A stretch of 64,000 nt of DNA from Streptomyces sp. NBC_00353 (GTDB lineage: Bacteria > Actinomycetota > Actinomycetes > Streptomycetales > Streptomycetaceae), in the NCBI RefSeq assembly GCF_036108815.1, contig NZ_CP107985.1, positions 7,065,501-7,129,500 of the forward strand, read 5' to 3'. How positions within the stretch are numbered: position 1 is the stretch's first letter; every line of letters begins with the position of its first letter. The notes under the pieces were generated by a model. It had not been told where the DNA came from, searched no databases, and worked only from the letters and a program-made list of their open reading frames with translations. This document shows positions 50,926-57,917 of the stretch, in pieces. The position numbers and the translations under genes were made by a program.

Positions 50926-51263
50926 CCTTTGCGGGTGCTGCGATGCTGCGGTCTGCGGTCCGGTCTCTGCAGCGCAGCTTCGCAAGACACGATTTCCCGT
51001 CCGTTGCCCAAATGTGAACCCCGTGTTACCGAGGTTTCCTGCGTTATACGTGGGCGTTGAGGGGGTTGTACGCGCGCCTGTACGCGGGCCTTGAGAAGCG
51101 CCTCGAAACCGGCCGCGCGGATCCGTCGTACCAGCTCGTCCGTGATGATGCCCAGCGCCGCCGCAGCCGCCGCGAGTTGCGGGTCGGCATCGGCGAGCGT
51201 GTGCAGCAGATGGCCGCGCCGCACCTGTGCATCGGACAGCCGGAACGTCTTCAGGTAATGCAC
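50913..51263 (-). CDS. Small HTH-like protein overlapping the glnII start
   Basis: A GTG at 51263 with GGAGGG nine bases upstream opens 116 codons. The first 60 residues look like real coding sequence with high GC3 and a helix-turn-helix-like pattern (LSDAQVRRGHLLHTLADAD, LAAAAAALGIITDELVRRIRAAGFEALLKA). After KARVQARVQPP codon bias collapses, yet the frame stays open through the glnII promoter and ends 13 bases inside glnII. Either the gene lost its original stop or the downstream part is fortuitous. No family is recognised. Confidence 0.45.
   Translation of the reverse strand: MHYLKTFRLSDAQVRRGHLLHTLADADPQLAAAAAALGIITDELVRRIRAAGFEALLKARVQARVQPPQRPRITQETSVTRGSHLGNGREIVSCEAALQRPDRRPQHRSTRKGWLP
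51014..51050 (-). promoter_or_regulatory. Candidate GlnR box of glnII
   Basis: On the glnII sense strand the elements ATAAC, GAAAC and GTAAC follow one another with starts exactly nine bases apart, about 100 bases before the glnII ATG, and GTTCAC follows. GlnR sites in Streptomyces are described as alternating GTnAC and GAAAC units usually six bases apart, so the units match but the spacing here is four. Confidence 0.5.
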
Positions 51264-51613
51264 TGCGAGACAGCCCTCCAGGGAGACCCCCGCACGTGCC
51301 CCCGACCAGTTCGCGACCGGACCGTGCGGGATGTACGAGGTGCAGTGCGACCGTGGTCCGACATCGACGACGCTGCTACCGAAGCCCGGGCCGACAGGTA
51401 GTGCGCCCAAGGGCGCACCAGAGGCGGATCGTCGCCGCCCGAGGTCCACAGCGGGTATACGAACCGGGCGGGAACGGGGGCGCGATCAGCGAAATCACTG
51501 CTCATAGGCAAGTCCCGGAAGTCGCAGCCGGAGTCCCGCGGCCGGCTCCGCCGACGCAGCCGTGGGCCTTCGTGCGCCGCCACCCGATATGCGGACCGGG
51601 CAGACTGGCACCC
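51264..51613. other. Divergent intergenic region with a palindrome
   Basis: Between the leftward small HTH-like gene and the rightward oxidoreductase. It holds the 18-bp palindrome GTGCGCCC-AA-GGGCGCAC (51401-51418). No convincing coding sequence was found. Confidence 0.5.
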
Positions 51614-52525
51614 ATGACGACACCACCTGCTGCCCCTCTGCGTATCGGCCTTCTCGGTACGGGCCCCTGGGCCCGGAACACCCAGGCACCCGCCCTCGCC
51701 TCCCACCCCGGCGTCGTACTCAGCGGTGTGTGGGGGCGCCGACCCGAGGCGGCGAACGCGCTCGCCGCCGCCCACGGCACCAAGGCGTACACCGGTGACG
51801 CGGGCGTCGACGAACTCCTCGCCGCGAGTGACGCCGTCGCGTTCGCCCTGCCGCCGGACGTCCAGGCCCCGCTCGCCGCCCGCGCCGCGGCGGCCGGATG
51901 CCACCTGCTGATGGACAAGCCGGTTGCGACGACGGTGGCCGGGGCCCGCGAGGTCGCCGAGGCGGCCGGCCGGGCGGGGGTCGCGTCCGTCGTGTTCTGC
52001 ACGATGCGGTTCGCCGAGCCGACCGCCGCGTGGATCGCCGAGCAGGCCGCGCGGGGCGGCTGGTTCACCGCCCGCGCGCAGTGGATCGGCGCGCTGTACG
52101 TCCCCGGGGCGGAGAGCGAGTTCGCACACTCGCCGTGGCGCCGCGAGAAGGGCGGCCTGTGGGACGTGGGCCCGCATGCGCTGTCGGTGCTGCTCCCGGT
52201 CCTCGGCGATGTGACGGAACTGACCGCCGCCCGCGGACCCGCCGACACCACCCATCTGATCCTCCGCCACGCCTCGGGTGCGTCCAGCACGGTGACGCTG
52301 GCGCTGGACGCACCGCTCGGAGCAGCGGGCACGGAGGTCGAGTTCAGGGGCGAATCCGGCATCGCCACGCTGCCGGGTGGGGGTGACGCGGTGAGTTCGT
52401 TCCGCGCGGCGGTGGACGCGCTGCTCGAAGCGGTGCGCACAGGGGTTCCGCACCCCTGCGACGTACGGTTCGGGCTGCGGCTGACCGAGCTGCTGGCCGA
52501 GGCGGAGGCCGCCGTGCGTTCCTGA
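51614..52525 (+). CDS. Gfo/Idh/MocA-family oxidoreductase
   Basis: A 303-residue NAD(P)-dependent oxidoreductase. The N-terminal Rossmann fold starts IGLLGTGPWARNTQAPAL, and the family's Lys-Pro motif of the cofactor/substrate site appears as HLLMDKPVATTVAGA near residue 100. The C-terminal alpha/beta domain contains WRREKGGLWDVGPHALSVLLPVLGD, with the conserved Asp and His. These enzymes oxidise or reduce sugars and related polyols. Substrate not predictable. Start ATG at 51614. Confidence 0.87.
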   Translation: MTTPPAAPLRIGLLGTGPWARNTQAPALASHPGVVLSGVWGRRPEAANALAAAHGTKAYTGDAGVDELLAASDAVAFALPPDVQAPLAARAAAAGCHLLMDKPVATTVAGAREVAEAAGRAGVASVVFCTMRFAEPTAAWIAEQAARGGWFTARAQWIGALYVPGAESEFAHSPWRREKGGLWDVGPHALSVLLPVLGDVTELTAARGPADTTHLILRHASGASSTVTLALDAPLGAAGTEVEFRGESGIATLPGGGDAVSSFRAAVDALLEAVRTGVPHPCDVRFGLRLTELLAEAEAAVRS

Positions 52526-52537
52526 ACCACGAGGGGT

Positions 52538-52579
52538 GCCGGGCGTTGCCGTGTCTCGTACCGCACGGCACCGCCCGGC
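52538..52579. terminator. Terminator between convergent genes
   Basis: GCCGGGCG (52538-52545) pairs with CGCCCGGC (52572-52579), and the inner TGCCGTG pairs with CACGGCA, giving a long two-part hairpin. It separates the oxidoreductase gene from the convergent secreted protein gene. Confidence 0.75.
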
Positions 52580-52588
52580 CCGGGCTCG

Positions 52589-53257
52589 TCAACCCACGCG
52601 CTCGATGCGGGCGCGACGGATCAGGAACTTGCCCGGTTCGCGCACCTGCTCGAACGCGGCGTTGTTCAGCAGGGCGCAGCTTCCGGACGGTGAAGTGACC
52701 TGCACCGTGGTGGACTTGTTGTTGTCGAGATTGGTCACCTTGAGCCGGGTGCCGACGGGGAACTGATTGCTGGACGCGGCGGGGGCACCTCCCTCGCCGG
52801 ACAGCGTCACGGTGGATCCGGCACAGACGACCTCACCGGTGGGCTGCCCCCCTCCGCCGGGCGGCGCCGGGGCCGCGGTCCCTGGCGCGGGCGCGGACGC
52901 GGAGGCCGGTGCGGAAGCGGCTGCGGACGGGGCAGGATCCACGACCGCCGATCCCTCCCCACCGCATCCCGAGGCGGCCTGTTGGCGCCGGATCTCCGCG
53001 ATCACGGCTTCCCGGTTGGCGATCCGCGCAGCCGACTGGGCATCCGGATTGGCCCGCTGACCGGCGATGAACCGCTCGTTGTTGCCGAGCGCCGTGGTGA
53101 GTCCGGTGCAGACGACCGACGAGGCCCGGTCAGCCGGTGGCGACTGTGCGGCCTGGCTGGTTCCGGCCAGTACGGCAGCCGTCCCACCGGCGAGCGCGGC
53201 GGCCCCGACCAGCAGGGCGAGCTTCTTGTTGCGGCTGAGGGTCTTCTTGCGTGACAC
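52589..53257 (-). CDS. Secreted two-domain protein, double-psi barrel-like C-terminus
   Basis: A 222-residue exported protein: basic N-terminus (MSRKKTLSRNKK), signal helix (LALLVGAAALAGGTAAVLAGTSQA), a helical domain with two cysteines (VVCTGLTTALGNNERF and AASGCGGEGS), an Ala/Pro/Ser linker, and a C-terminal domain (VVCAGSTVTLSGEGG, NQFPVGTRLKVTNLDNNKSTTVQVTSPSGSCALLN, ending FLIRRARIERVG). The last domain resembles RlpA/expansin double-psi barrels in layout. The exact function is unknown. Leftward, ATG at 53257. Confidence 0.68.
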   Translation of the reverse strand: MSRKKTLSRNKKLALLVGAAALAGGTAAVLAGTSQAAQSPPADRASSVVCTGLTTALGNNERFIAGQRANPDAQSAARIANREAVIAEIRRQQAASGCGGEGSAVVDPAPSAAASAPASASAPAPGTAAPAPPGGGGQPTGEVVCAGSTVTLSGEGGAPAASSNQFPVGTRLKVTNLDNNKSTTVQVTSPSGSCALLNNAAFEQVREPGKFLIRRARIERVG

Positions 53258-53391
53258 GTAGGGCTCCTGTCCCCGGCCGGAACACCTGATGCGCTCGGGC
53301 CGGATGTGGTGCGTGTGTCCCTACGTACGAGTAACAGGCGCGTTCGTTTCAGCCGTCAGGCGGACGTAACCCTCTGTCGCCGCCCAGCCGG

Positions 53392-53841
53392 TCATGAAAT
53401 GGCGGTGGCCGCCCGGTGCGCGGCGGACAGGAAGCGCCGCACGGCGGCCGTCTCACTCTCGTCGAAGTCGCGCAGCACCGCGACCGTGTTGTCGATCAGC
53501 GGCCCGAAGAAGGACCGGCCCAGCTCTACCGCCCGCGGGTCCACCGCCAGCAGCACCCGACGCCGGTCGCGCGGGTCACGGGTGCGCGTGAGATGACCGA
53601 GCCGTTCCAGCCGGTCGATGACGGCGGTGGTGCCCGCGGAGTTGAGTCCGAGCTGCGCACCGAGCCATCCGGCGGTCGCGTCCGTGCCCGCCCGTTCGGA
53701 GTCGAGCAGGCAGATCAGGGCGCGTACGTCGGTGGGGTGCATGCCGTGGCGGCTTGCGAACTCGGCCTGGCGCAGCCCGAATTCGACAGTCACCTTGCGC
53801 AGCAGATGGACGATCTCCATCTCGGGACTCTGCTCGCTCAT
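53392..53841 (-). CDS. MarR-family regulator
   Basis: A 149-residue winged-helix protein. The DNA-binding region reads TAGWLGAQLGLNSAGTTAVIDRLERLGHLTRTRDPRDRRRVLLAVDP, given here to show the Asp-Pro-Arg-Asp-Arg-Arg wing. The ATG at 53841 has GAGGA upstream. It is divergent from an alpha/beta hydrolase gene over a perfect 9-bp-armed palindrome, its probable operator. Confidence 0.87.
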   Translation of the reverse strand: MSEQSPEMEIVHLLRKVTVEFGLRQAEFASRHGMHPTDVRALICLLDSERAGTDATAGWLGAQLGLNSAGTTAVIDRLERLGHLTRTRDPRDRRRVLLAVDPRAVELGRSFFGPLIDNTVAVLRDFDESETAAVRRFLSAAHRAATAIS

Positions 53842-53857
53842 CGGTCCTCCTCCCCTT

Positions 53858-53880
53858 ATTATCTCGTCGAGCGAGATAAT
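53858..53880. promoter_or_regulatory. MarR operator between MarR and hydrolase genes
   Basis: ATTATCTCG-TCGAG-CGAGATAAT is a perfect 9-bp inverted repeat with a five-base centre, 17 bases upstream of marR and 30 bases before the hydrolase start. Its AT-rich ends contrast with the GC-rich surroundings. Confidence 0.82.
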
Positions 53881-53910
53881 ATCCAAGGGCACCCATCTGG
53901 GAGGCACCCC

Positions 53911-54798
53911 ATGACGCCTACGTCATCCGGATCATCCGCGGTGGCCGCCACCGAGTCGTTCCTCGCCGCGTACGACGAGGTCCTGGCGGTCAAGTGGCCC
54001 GCTGGAACGACCCACTCCGAGGCTCTCACCCCGTACGGCACCACCCGTGTGAACAGTTACGGCCCCGAGGGCGCTCCGCCCCTGATGCTGCTGGCAGGCG
54101 GCGGCTCCACCTCCACCGTCTGGTACGCCCAGGCCGCCCACCTGGGCCGCAGCCACCGAGTCCACGCCGTCGACCTCATGGGCGACCCGGGCCGCAGTGT
54201 GGTGGGGGAGCGCCGGATCCGTACGGTGCCGGACCTGACGGCCTGGCTGGACGCAGTGCTGGACGCCCTGAACGTCGCATCGGCAGCACTCTGCGGTCAT
54301 TCCTACGGAGCCTGGATCGCGCTCCACTACGCACTGCACGCACCCGGCCGCGTCCGGAAGCTGATCCTTGTGGACCCGACCCAGTGCTTCGCCGGGTACC
54401 GCCCCGGCTATCTGCTGCACGCGCTACCGATGCTGCTCCGCCCCAACGCGCGACGCACGCGCGCCTTCATGAACTGGGAGACCTCCGACGCACCGCTCGA
54501 CCCGGTCTGGCTGCACCTGCGCGACACGGCTGCCGGCTTCCCGTCCGCCCGGCCGGTCACCGGTCCCCGCCCCACCCCCGAGGCGTTGGGCGCCCTGGAC
54601 GTACCGACCCTGATGCTGCTGGCCGAGAACAGCCGGGCGCACAACGTCGCAGCGGTCGCCGCCACCGCGGCCCGGCTGCTCCCGAACGCGCGGACGGCGA
54701 CGATCCCCGGCGCCACGCACCACACACTGCCGCTGCACGCCCCGGACGCCGCCGAACTCAACTGCAGAATCGAGGAGTTCCTGGCGGCGGGGTGCTGA
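53911..54798 (+). CDS. Alpha/beta hydrolase
   Basis: A 295-residue alpha/beta-hydrolase. The nucleophile elbow is GHSYGAWIALHYA (Ser near residue 132), the oxyanion region LLAGGGSTSTVWY near residue 60, and the catalytic His lies in IPGATHHTLPLHAPD near 270. The acid is probably the Asp in LDVPTLMLLAENS or nearby. No signal peptide. It is divergent from, and probably repressed by, the MarR protein at 53392, so the substrate may be the MarR ligand, for example an ester or lactone. Confidence 0.87.
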   Translation: MTPTSSGSSAVAATESFLAAYDEVLAVKWPAGTTHSEALTPYGTTRVNSYGPEGAPPLMLLAGGGSTSTVWYAQAAHLGRSHRVHAVDLMGDPGRSVVGERRIRTVPDLTAWLDAVLDALNVASAALCGHSYGAWIALHYALHAPGRVRKLILVDPTQCFAGYRPGYLLHALPMLLRPNARRTRAFMNWETSDAPLDPVWLHLRDTAAGFPSARPVTGPRPTPEALGALDVPTLMLLAENSRAHNVAAVAATAARLLPNARTATIPGATHHTLPLHAPDAAELNCRIEEFLAAGC

Positions 54799-54813
54799 GC
54801 GACTCCGCCCGGC

Positions 54814-55173
54814 TCAGCGCCCCAAGGCGTCCCGCACCGCTTCCTCCGTGCGCGCCACCACAGCCGTGCCGTCCTCCGCGGTGATGATCGGCCGCTGGAT
54901 CAGCTTCGGATGCTCGGCGAGCGCCGTGATCCACCGCTCCCGCGAACCGGCCTCGCGCGGCCACTCCTTGAGTCCGAGCTCCTTCGCGTCCGCCTCCTGC
55001 GTCCGTGTGATGTCCCACGGCTCCAGCCCGAGCCGGTCGAGCACGGCCCGGATCTCGTCCGGCGACGGCACATCCTCCAGATAGCGGCGGACGGTGTATT
55101 CGGCTCCCTCCGCATCGAGCAACTGCACCGCGCTGCGGCACTTGGAACACGCGGGATTGATCCAGATCTCCAT
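54814..55173 (-). CDS. ArsC/Spx-family thioredoxin-fold protein
   Basis: A 119-residue arsenate-reductase-like protein. It begins MEIWINPACSKCRSAVQLLDAEGAEY, with the ArsC-type Cys at position 9 and a second Cys at 12 (C-S-K-C). The family block RPIITAEDGTAVVARTEEAV lies near the end. Full arsenic operon genes are absent, and actinobacterial members of this group may be thiol oxidoreductases rather than true arsenate reductases. Leftward, convergent with the alpha/beta hydrolase gene. Confidence 0.84.
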   Translation of the reverse strand: MEIWINPACSKCRSAVQLLDAEGAEYTVRRYLEDVPSPDEIRAVLDRLGLEPWDITRTQEADAKELGLKEWPREAGSRERWITALAEHPKLIQRPIITAEDGTAVVARTEEAVRDALGR

Positions 55174-55225
55174 GGGGCCAACGATACGGGACGGAGGCCA
55201 CGAAAACCCCTCTGGCCAGGGGCGA

Positions 55226-55274
55226 TTGTCAGTGGTGGGCCGTAAAATAGAGGTAGTTCGTGAGAGTTTCACGA
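55226..55274 (+). promoter_or_regulatory. Candidate promoter and operator of the small protein at 55294
   Basis: TTGTCA (55226-55231) and TAGAGG (55248-55253) are 16 bases apart, a good Streptomyces vegetative promoter. TCGTGA-GAGTT-TCACGA (55258-55274) is a perfect 6-bp inverted repeat placed at the expected transcription start. Confidence 0.6.
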
Positions 55275-55293
55275 CCGTGCCAGGAGGTTGCCC

Positions 55294-55563
55294 ATGGCCG
55301 TTGCCGCAGTCACGACCAAGCCGCTCCACAAGCCCCTGCAGAAGAGGCCGCTCCCCGCGGGCCGGCCCCGCGAGTGGTACATCTCGCACAACCGCCGCCT
55401 GAAGGCCATGCGCCTGGCGATCGCCCTGCTCGACACGGGCGTCTACTACCCGTCCAGCGCGGACAACGCCAAGATACGCACGACTGCCGAGCGCATCGGC
55501 ATCCATCCGCCGTCCGACACGACCTGCCGCATGGTCCGCGCCCTGATCCGCTACGGGCGCTGA
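55294..55563 (+). CDS. Conserved small basic protein, unknown function
   Basis: An 89-residue, strongly basic protein (MAVAAVTTKPLHKPLQKRPLPAGRPREW, RLKAMRLAIALLDTGVYYPSSADNAKIRTTAERIGIHPPSDTTCRMVRALIRYGR shown by its ends). Arg/Lys content and helical middle suggest nucleic-acid contact. AGGAGG lies seven bases before the ATG, and a clear promoter and palindrome precede it. A strong terminator follows, so it is monocistronic. Confidence 0.75.
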   Translation: MAVAAVTTKPLHKPLQKRPLPAGRPREWYISHNRRLKAMRLAIALLDTGVYYPSSADNAKIRTTAERIGIHPPSDTTCRMVRALIRYGR

Positions 55564-55587
55564 CGACCCACAGCCCGCGGACCCGAA

Positions 55588-55622
55588 GCCTGTGCCCCCG
55601 GACCTCGCCCGGGGGCACAGGC
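55588..55622 (+). terminator. Strong hairpin terminator
   Basis: GCCTGTGCCCCCGG (55588-55601) pairs with CCGGGGGCACAGGC (55609-55622) in a perfect 14-bp stem, 24 bases past the stop of the small basic protein gene. Confidence 0.85.
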
Positions 55623-55758
55623 ACGTTCCCCAGGCGACGCCGGCGCAGCCGTCCGCGTGCACGGAGGCCGCCTGCCGTCACCCGATCGACGTGCGCGGCA
55701 TGCGGGCCGCCACGCCTGCGTCTTGACTGGGACGGATCCGTGAGTGCTGGGAGGCGCG

Positions 55759-56241
55759 ATGACAAGGCGATCCGTGCGAGGCGCGTGGGCCGTGCTGCTG
55801 ACGGCGGTCGTGGCATCGGCTGCCGCCGCATGTACGGACAACGGCGGCAGCCCGGCCGGCACGGTGTCCAAGGCCGCGTCCGCGGTGGCGTCCGCCGCGT
55901 CCAGAGGGGGCGACGTGGCGGCCTCGGCATCAGCTGCCGCGCGGGAGAAACTCCAAAACTTCAAGAACGGCGTGAACGCGGGCAAGGACGTCAAGGCGGG
56001 CGCGGTGACCGAGCAGGGCGGCCGCGCCACCACGAAGATCACCGTGACGAACAGCACCGAGTCGGCCAAGTCGTACATCGTCCAGATCAACTTCCGCGAC
56101 CCCGGCGGCAATCTGCTGGACTCGACCGTGGTCACGGTCGACGACGTACGGCCGGGCACCCCCAAGGACGCGACGGCCCGCAGCAACCGCACCCTCGCCG
56201 GCGACGTCACCGCCGAGGTGGGCAGGGCGCTCCGCCACTGA
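55759..56241 (+). CDS. Probable lipoprotein with FxLYD-like domain
   Basis: A 160-residue protein with lipobox SAAAACTDNGG, Cys near residue 24 (AWAVLLTAVVASAAAAC). An Ala/Ser helical spacer follows, then a beta domain (GGRATTKITVTNSTESAKSYIVQINFRDPGGNLLDSTVVTVDDVRPG) of the type annotated FxLYD in actinobacterial cell-surface lipoproteins. GGGAGG precedes the ATG at 55759. It ends before a perfect terminator. Function unknown. Confidence 0.75.
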   Translation: MTRRSVRGAWAVLLTAVVASAAAACTDNGGSPAGTVSKAASAVASAASRGGDVAASASAAAREKLQNFKNGVNAGKDVKAGAVTEQGGRATTKITVTNSTESAKSYIVQINFRDPGGNLLDSTVVTVDDVRPGTPKDATARSNRTLAGDVTAEVGRALRH

Positions 56242-56243
56242 CA

Positions 56244-56293
56244 ACGAGCAACGGGAGCGGCGGCCACCGAGTGCCGTCGCTCCCGTTGCTCGT
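56244..56293. terminator. Perfect 16-bp hairpin between convergent genes
   Basis: ACGAGCAACGGGAGCG (56244-56259) and CGCTCCCGTTGCTCGT (56278-56293) pair without mismatch. It separates the lipoprotein gene from the convergent acyl-CoA ligase gene. Confidence 0.88.
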
Positions 56294-56321
56294 CCCGCAC
56301 GGGATGGCGGGTCGCCCTCCC

Positions 56322-57800
56322 TCAGGAGCCCGGGGTTGCGATCTCGCGCTTGAGGATCTTGCCGGTGGCGCCCTTGGGGAGCGCGTCGAGCAGCCAGACC
56401 TCGCGGGGGTACTTGTAGGGGGCGACCTGCGCCCGTACGAACTCCCGCAGGTCGTCGGGGGTGGCCTCGGCGCCCGGGAGCAGGGCCATGGCGGCGGCGA
56501 CCTCCTGGCCGAGAGCCGGGTGGGGGATGCCGATCACCGCGGCCTCGGCGACCGCGGGGTGCTCGTAGAGGACCTCTTCGATCTCGCGGGGGTAGACGTT
56601 GAAGCCGCCGCGGATGATCAGGTCCTTCTTGCGGTCGACGATGAAGTAGTAGCCGTCCTCGTCGACGGTGGCGAGGTCGCCGGTGCGCAGCCAGCCGTCG
56701 AGGATGGTTTCGGCGGTGGCCTCGGGGCGGCCCCAGTAACCCTTCATGACGTTGTGGCCGCGGACGCAGAGTTCGCCGATGCCGTCCTTCGCGTCGATCA
56801 GGCACAGCTCGACGCCCTCGATCGGCGTGCCGATCGAGCCTGCCTTGCGCGGCCGGTCCGGGTGGTTGAACGAGGCGACCGGTGAGGTCTCGGACATGCC
56901 GAAGCCCTCCAGTACGGGACAGTCGAAGGCAGCCTCGAAGCCGTGCAGGACCTCGACGGGCAACGAGGCGCCGCCGGACGCGCACAGCCGCAGCGAGGAG
57001 GCGTCGTAGCTGCCCGGCTGTTCCGCGTGTGCGGCGAGCATGGCCGCGTACATCGTCGGCACGCCCTCGAAGACGGTGACCTGCCGCTGCTGGATGGTCC
57101 GCAGGGCCAGGGCGGGGTCGAAGCGGGGCATCAGGGTGAGGCGGGCGCCGGCGGTCACGGCGGCGTTCATGGCACAGGTCTGGCCGAAGGTGTGGAACAG
57201 CGGCAGGCAGCCCAGCAGGATGTCCTCGGGGCTGAGCCGGAACAGCGACTTCGTGATGATCTCGGCGTTGCGGACCAGGTTGGCGTGGGTCAGCTCGGCG
57301 CCCTTGGCCACTCCGGTGGTGCCGGAGGTGTACAGGATGACCGCGGTGTCGCGCTCCTCGCGGGTCCTCGCCTGTATGGGGTCCGGATGGGCGGCGAGCA
57401 GGTCGGTGAGCGAACCCGGCCCGATCGGGACCACGGTGGCGGCGGAGCCCGCTGTCCCGGCGGTCGCCGCGGCCACGGCCGACTCGTGGGCGAACAGCAG
57501 CACCGCGCCCGAGTCGTTCAGGTAGTGGGTGATCTCGCGTGCCTTGAAGAGCGGGTTCATCGGCACGACGACGGCGCCTGCGCGCAGCGTGCCGTAGTAC
57601 AGGGCGGGGAACTCCAGCAGGTTCGGCAGCATTACGGCGACCCGGTCGCCGGGGGTGACGCCGCGCGCGGTGAGCAGGGCGGCCACCCGGCCCGCGAGCG
57701 TGTCGAGTTCGGCGTAGGTCAGCGACCGGTCGCCGAGTTCGACGGCGATACGCGCGCCATGGGTGACGGCGGTGCGGCTGAGGAGGTCGGCGAGATTCAC
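56322..57800 (-). CDS. Long-chain acyl-CoA synthetase (AMP-binding)
   Basis: A 492-residue ANL-superfamily ligase. Motifs: P-loop-like AVILYTSGTTGVAKGAELTH, GFGMSETSPV, GWLRTGDLATVDEDGYYFIVDRKKDLI and the C-terminal catalytic Lys in PKGATGKILKRE. It activates a carboxylic acid to its CoA ester via an acyl-adenylate. Start is the GTG at 57800, which opens NLADLLSRTAVTHG. It is the last gene of a leftward set with an aldehyde dehydrogenase and a TauD-like dioxygenase, so it probably takes the acid made by the dehydrogenase. Confidence 0.88.
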   Translation of the reverse strand: MNLADLLSRTAVTHGARIAVELGDRSLTYAELDTLAGRVAALLTARGVTPGDRVAVMLPNLLEFPALYYGTLRAGAVVVPMNPLFKAREITHYLNDSGAVLLFAHESAVAAATAGTAGSAATVVPIGPGSLTDLLAAHPDPIQARTREERDTAVILYTSGTTGVAKGAELTHANLVRNAEIITKSLFRLSPEDILLGCLPLFHTFGQTCAMNAAVTAGARLTLMPRFDPALALRTIQQRQVTVFEGVPTMYAAMLAAHAEQPGSYDASSLRLCASGGASLPVEVLHGFEAAFDCPVLEGFGMSETSPVASFNHPDRPRKAGSIGTPIEGVELCLIDAKDGIGELCVRGHNVMKGYWGRPEATAETILDGWLRTGDLATVDEDGYYFIVDRKKDLIIRGGFNVYPREIEEVLYEHPAVAEAAVIGIPHPALGQEVAAAMALLPGAEATPDDLREFVRAQVAPYKYPREVWLLDALPKGATGKILKREIATPGS

Positions 57801-57917
57801 CTGAGGCCTTTCGTTTCTGGTGCCGTGCACGGCCCGTTCGTCCGTCGCGGGCGGTGGCGCCCCGGGGCCGGGCGAAAAGTCGGGCCGTGGCCGGCTCGGG
57901 TACGGAATGCGAGGCTG

